The notes under the pieces: model-generated
The model's input: the letters and a program-made list of their open reading frames with translations, nothing else
The model's database searches: none
Told to the model about the DNA's origin: nothing
In this document: positions 5,041-5,605 of the stretch, in pieces
Layout: every line of letters starts with the position of its first letter
How positions within the stretch are numbered: position 1 is the first letter of the stretch
Assembly: GCA_020048935.1 (NCBI GenBank)
Contig: JAIFLS010000226.1
Location: 1-5,605 of the forward strand
Direction: 5' to 3'
Origin: a bacterium
GTDB lineage: Bacteria; Verrucomicrobiota; Kiritimatiellia; UBA8416
DNA: 5,605 nucleotides
Translations under genes and position numbers: made by a program

Positions 5041-5605
5041 TGCGGAACTGGAAGCAGCAATTGAAGCAGGAAGTTAAGGAGGTCATGCAGGCTGCCTGCA
5101 CGGCGGGAATTGGCCATCGCTTTTTTTTCATGGGCTTTTTGCTCTGCATTGTCTTCCTGACGGCAGCCGTCATCCTGATGGTTGATAGACCGATGCTCGA
5201 ATTCGTTAAAAAGATCCGCCCGAATCTTGGCACGTGGGGATACTTTGCTTGGAAAGTCCGAAAATGGGGAAGCGGGTATGATCATCTTGTCTTTATCGGA
5301 GTTCCCTTGTTATTCGCCTATTTCCTGAAATCGAAGCGTCTGGCAAAATTGGCTTTGACCGCGATCCTGGCCGTATTAATGGCGACCTTGGTTGTGAACC
5401 TCGTGCGTGTCGGTACCGGACGTCCCCGTCCCCGCACACACATCAAGACACAGGAAGCGGATCGCCTGACCGGCCCATCCCTGCGATATGCCTACCAGAG
5501 TTTCCCGTCAGGTCATACAGCATCGGCCTTCGCGGGGGCCACGGCGCTTACGGTTTGCGCACCGGTATTCGGGTGGCCGGCATTGCTAAGTGCCACCGGC
5601 GTTGG
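5037..5605 (+). CDS. PAP2-family membrane phosphatase, 3' end missing
   Basis: Integral membrane phosphatase of the PAP2/acid-phosphatase superfamily, which removes phosphate from lipid phosphates or pyrophosphates such as phosphatidic acid, phosphatidylglycerol phosphate or undecaprenyl pyrophosphate. The exact substrate cannot be told. Visible in the 189 residues present: an amphipathic N-terminus, a membrane helix at about 29-49, helices at about 82-97 and 105-122, then motif C1 RVGTGRPRP (124-132, with Arg124 where K of KX6RP is usual) and motif C2 PSGH (157-160). Motif C3 (SRxxxxxHxxxD) must lie beyond the window. Two ATGs are adjacent (5037 and 5040); AGGTGG at 5023-5028 fits either. 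The start overlaps, as ATGA, the end of the frame that held the upstream transferase remnant. It is AT-richer than the left of the window (about 49% GC over 5101-5400 versus 63% over 1-300). Confidence 0.9.
   Translation, partial: MMRNWKQQLKQEVKEVMQAACTAGIGHRFFFMGFLLCIVFLTAAVILMVDRPMLEFVKKIRPNLGTWGYFAWKVRKWGSGYDHLVFIGVPLLFAYFLKSKRLAKLALTAILAVLMATLVVNLVRVGTGRPRPRTHIKTQEADRLTGPSLRYAYQSFPSGHTASAFAGATALTVCAPVFGWPALLSATGV

Noticed and set aside
4638..5285. 215-codon open frame on the minus strand
   Set aside because: It runs antisense across the PAP2 start, the transferase remnant and the beginning of coaB, with no domain pattern and no sensible start.

Overview
The window is a 5.6 kb piece of a fairly GC-rich bacterial chromosome. 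By hand count the first 300 bases are about 63% GC and bases 5101-5400 about 49%. It carries six intact or edge-truncated protein genes of clear reality, one further small membrane-protein gene, and the remains of a decayed glycosyltransferase gene. No rRNA, tRNA, CRISPR array or insertion sequence was seen. The lineage cannot be fixed from the sequence. A free-standing CoaB (not fused to CoaC) and zinc-ribbon and SH3-like membrane proteins of unknown function would fit the Planctomycetes-Verrucomicrobia-Kiritimatiellota-Lentisphaerae group, but this is a weak inference.

Left part (1-1581): the 3' part of a soluble diiron acyl-ACP desaturase gene runs rightward and meets, tail to tail with only about 20 bases between, a leftward gene for a HEAT-repeat protein with an unassigned C-terminal domain. 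An intergenic region of 160 bases (1582-1741) follows. It holds three copies of CAATATCGA and a plausible sigma-70 promoter for the next genes.

Middle part (1742-4084): three rightward genes, spaced 22 and 20 bases apart, look like one operon. They encode a small 3-helix membrane protein, a membrane-anchored protein with a TPR-like segment, Pro-rich linker, SH3-like domain and coiled coil, and a zinc-ribbon protein with a multi-helix membrane domain. None is recognised as a named family. Together they suggest an envelope-associated assembly of unknown role.

Right part (3761-5605): a leftward coaB gene (phosphopantothenate-cysteine ligase, coenzyme A synthesis) has no stop codon where the family normally ends. 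It reads on for about 105 codons antisense to the zinc-ribbon gene. Divergent from coaB lies a short, internally deleted and frameshifted remnant of a polyprenyl-phosphate-sugar type family 2 glycosyltransferase. It is followed immediately by a PAP2-family membrane phosphatase gene that runs off the window. The remnant and the phosphatase probably once formed a polyprenyl-lipid-linked pair.
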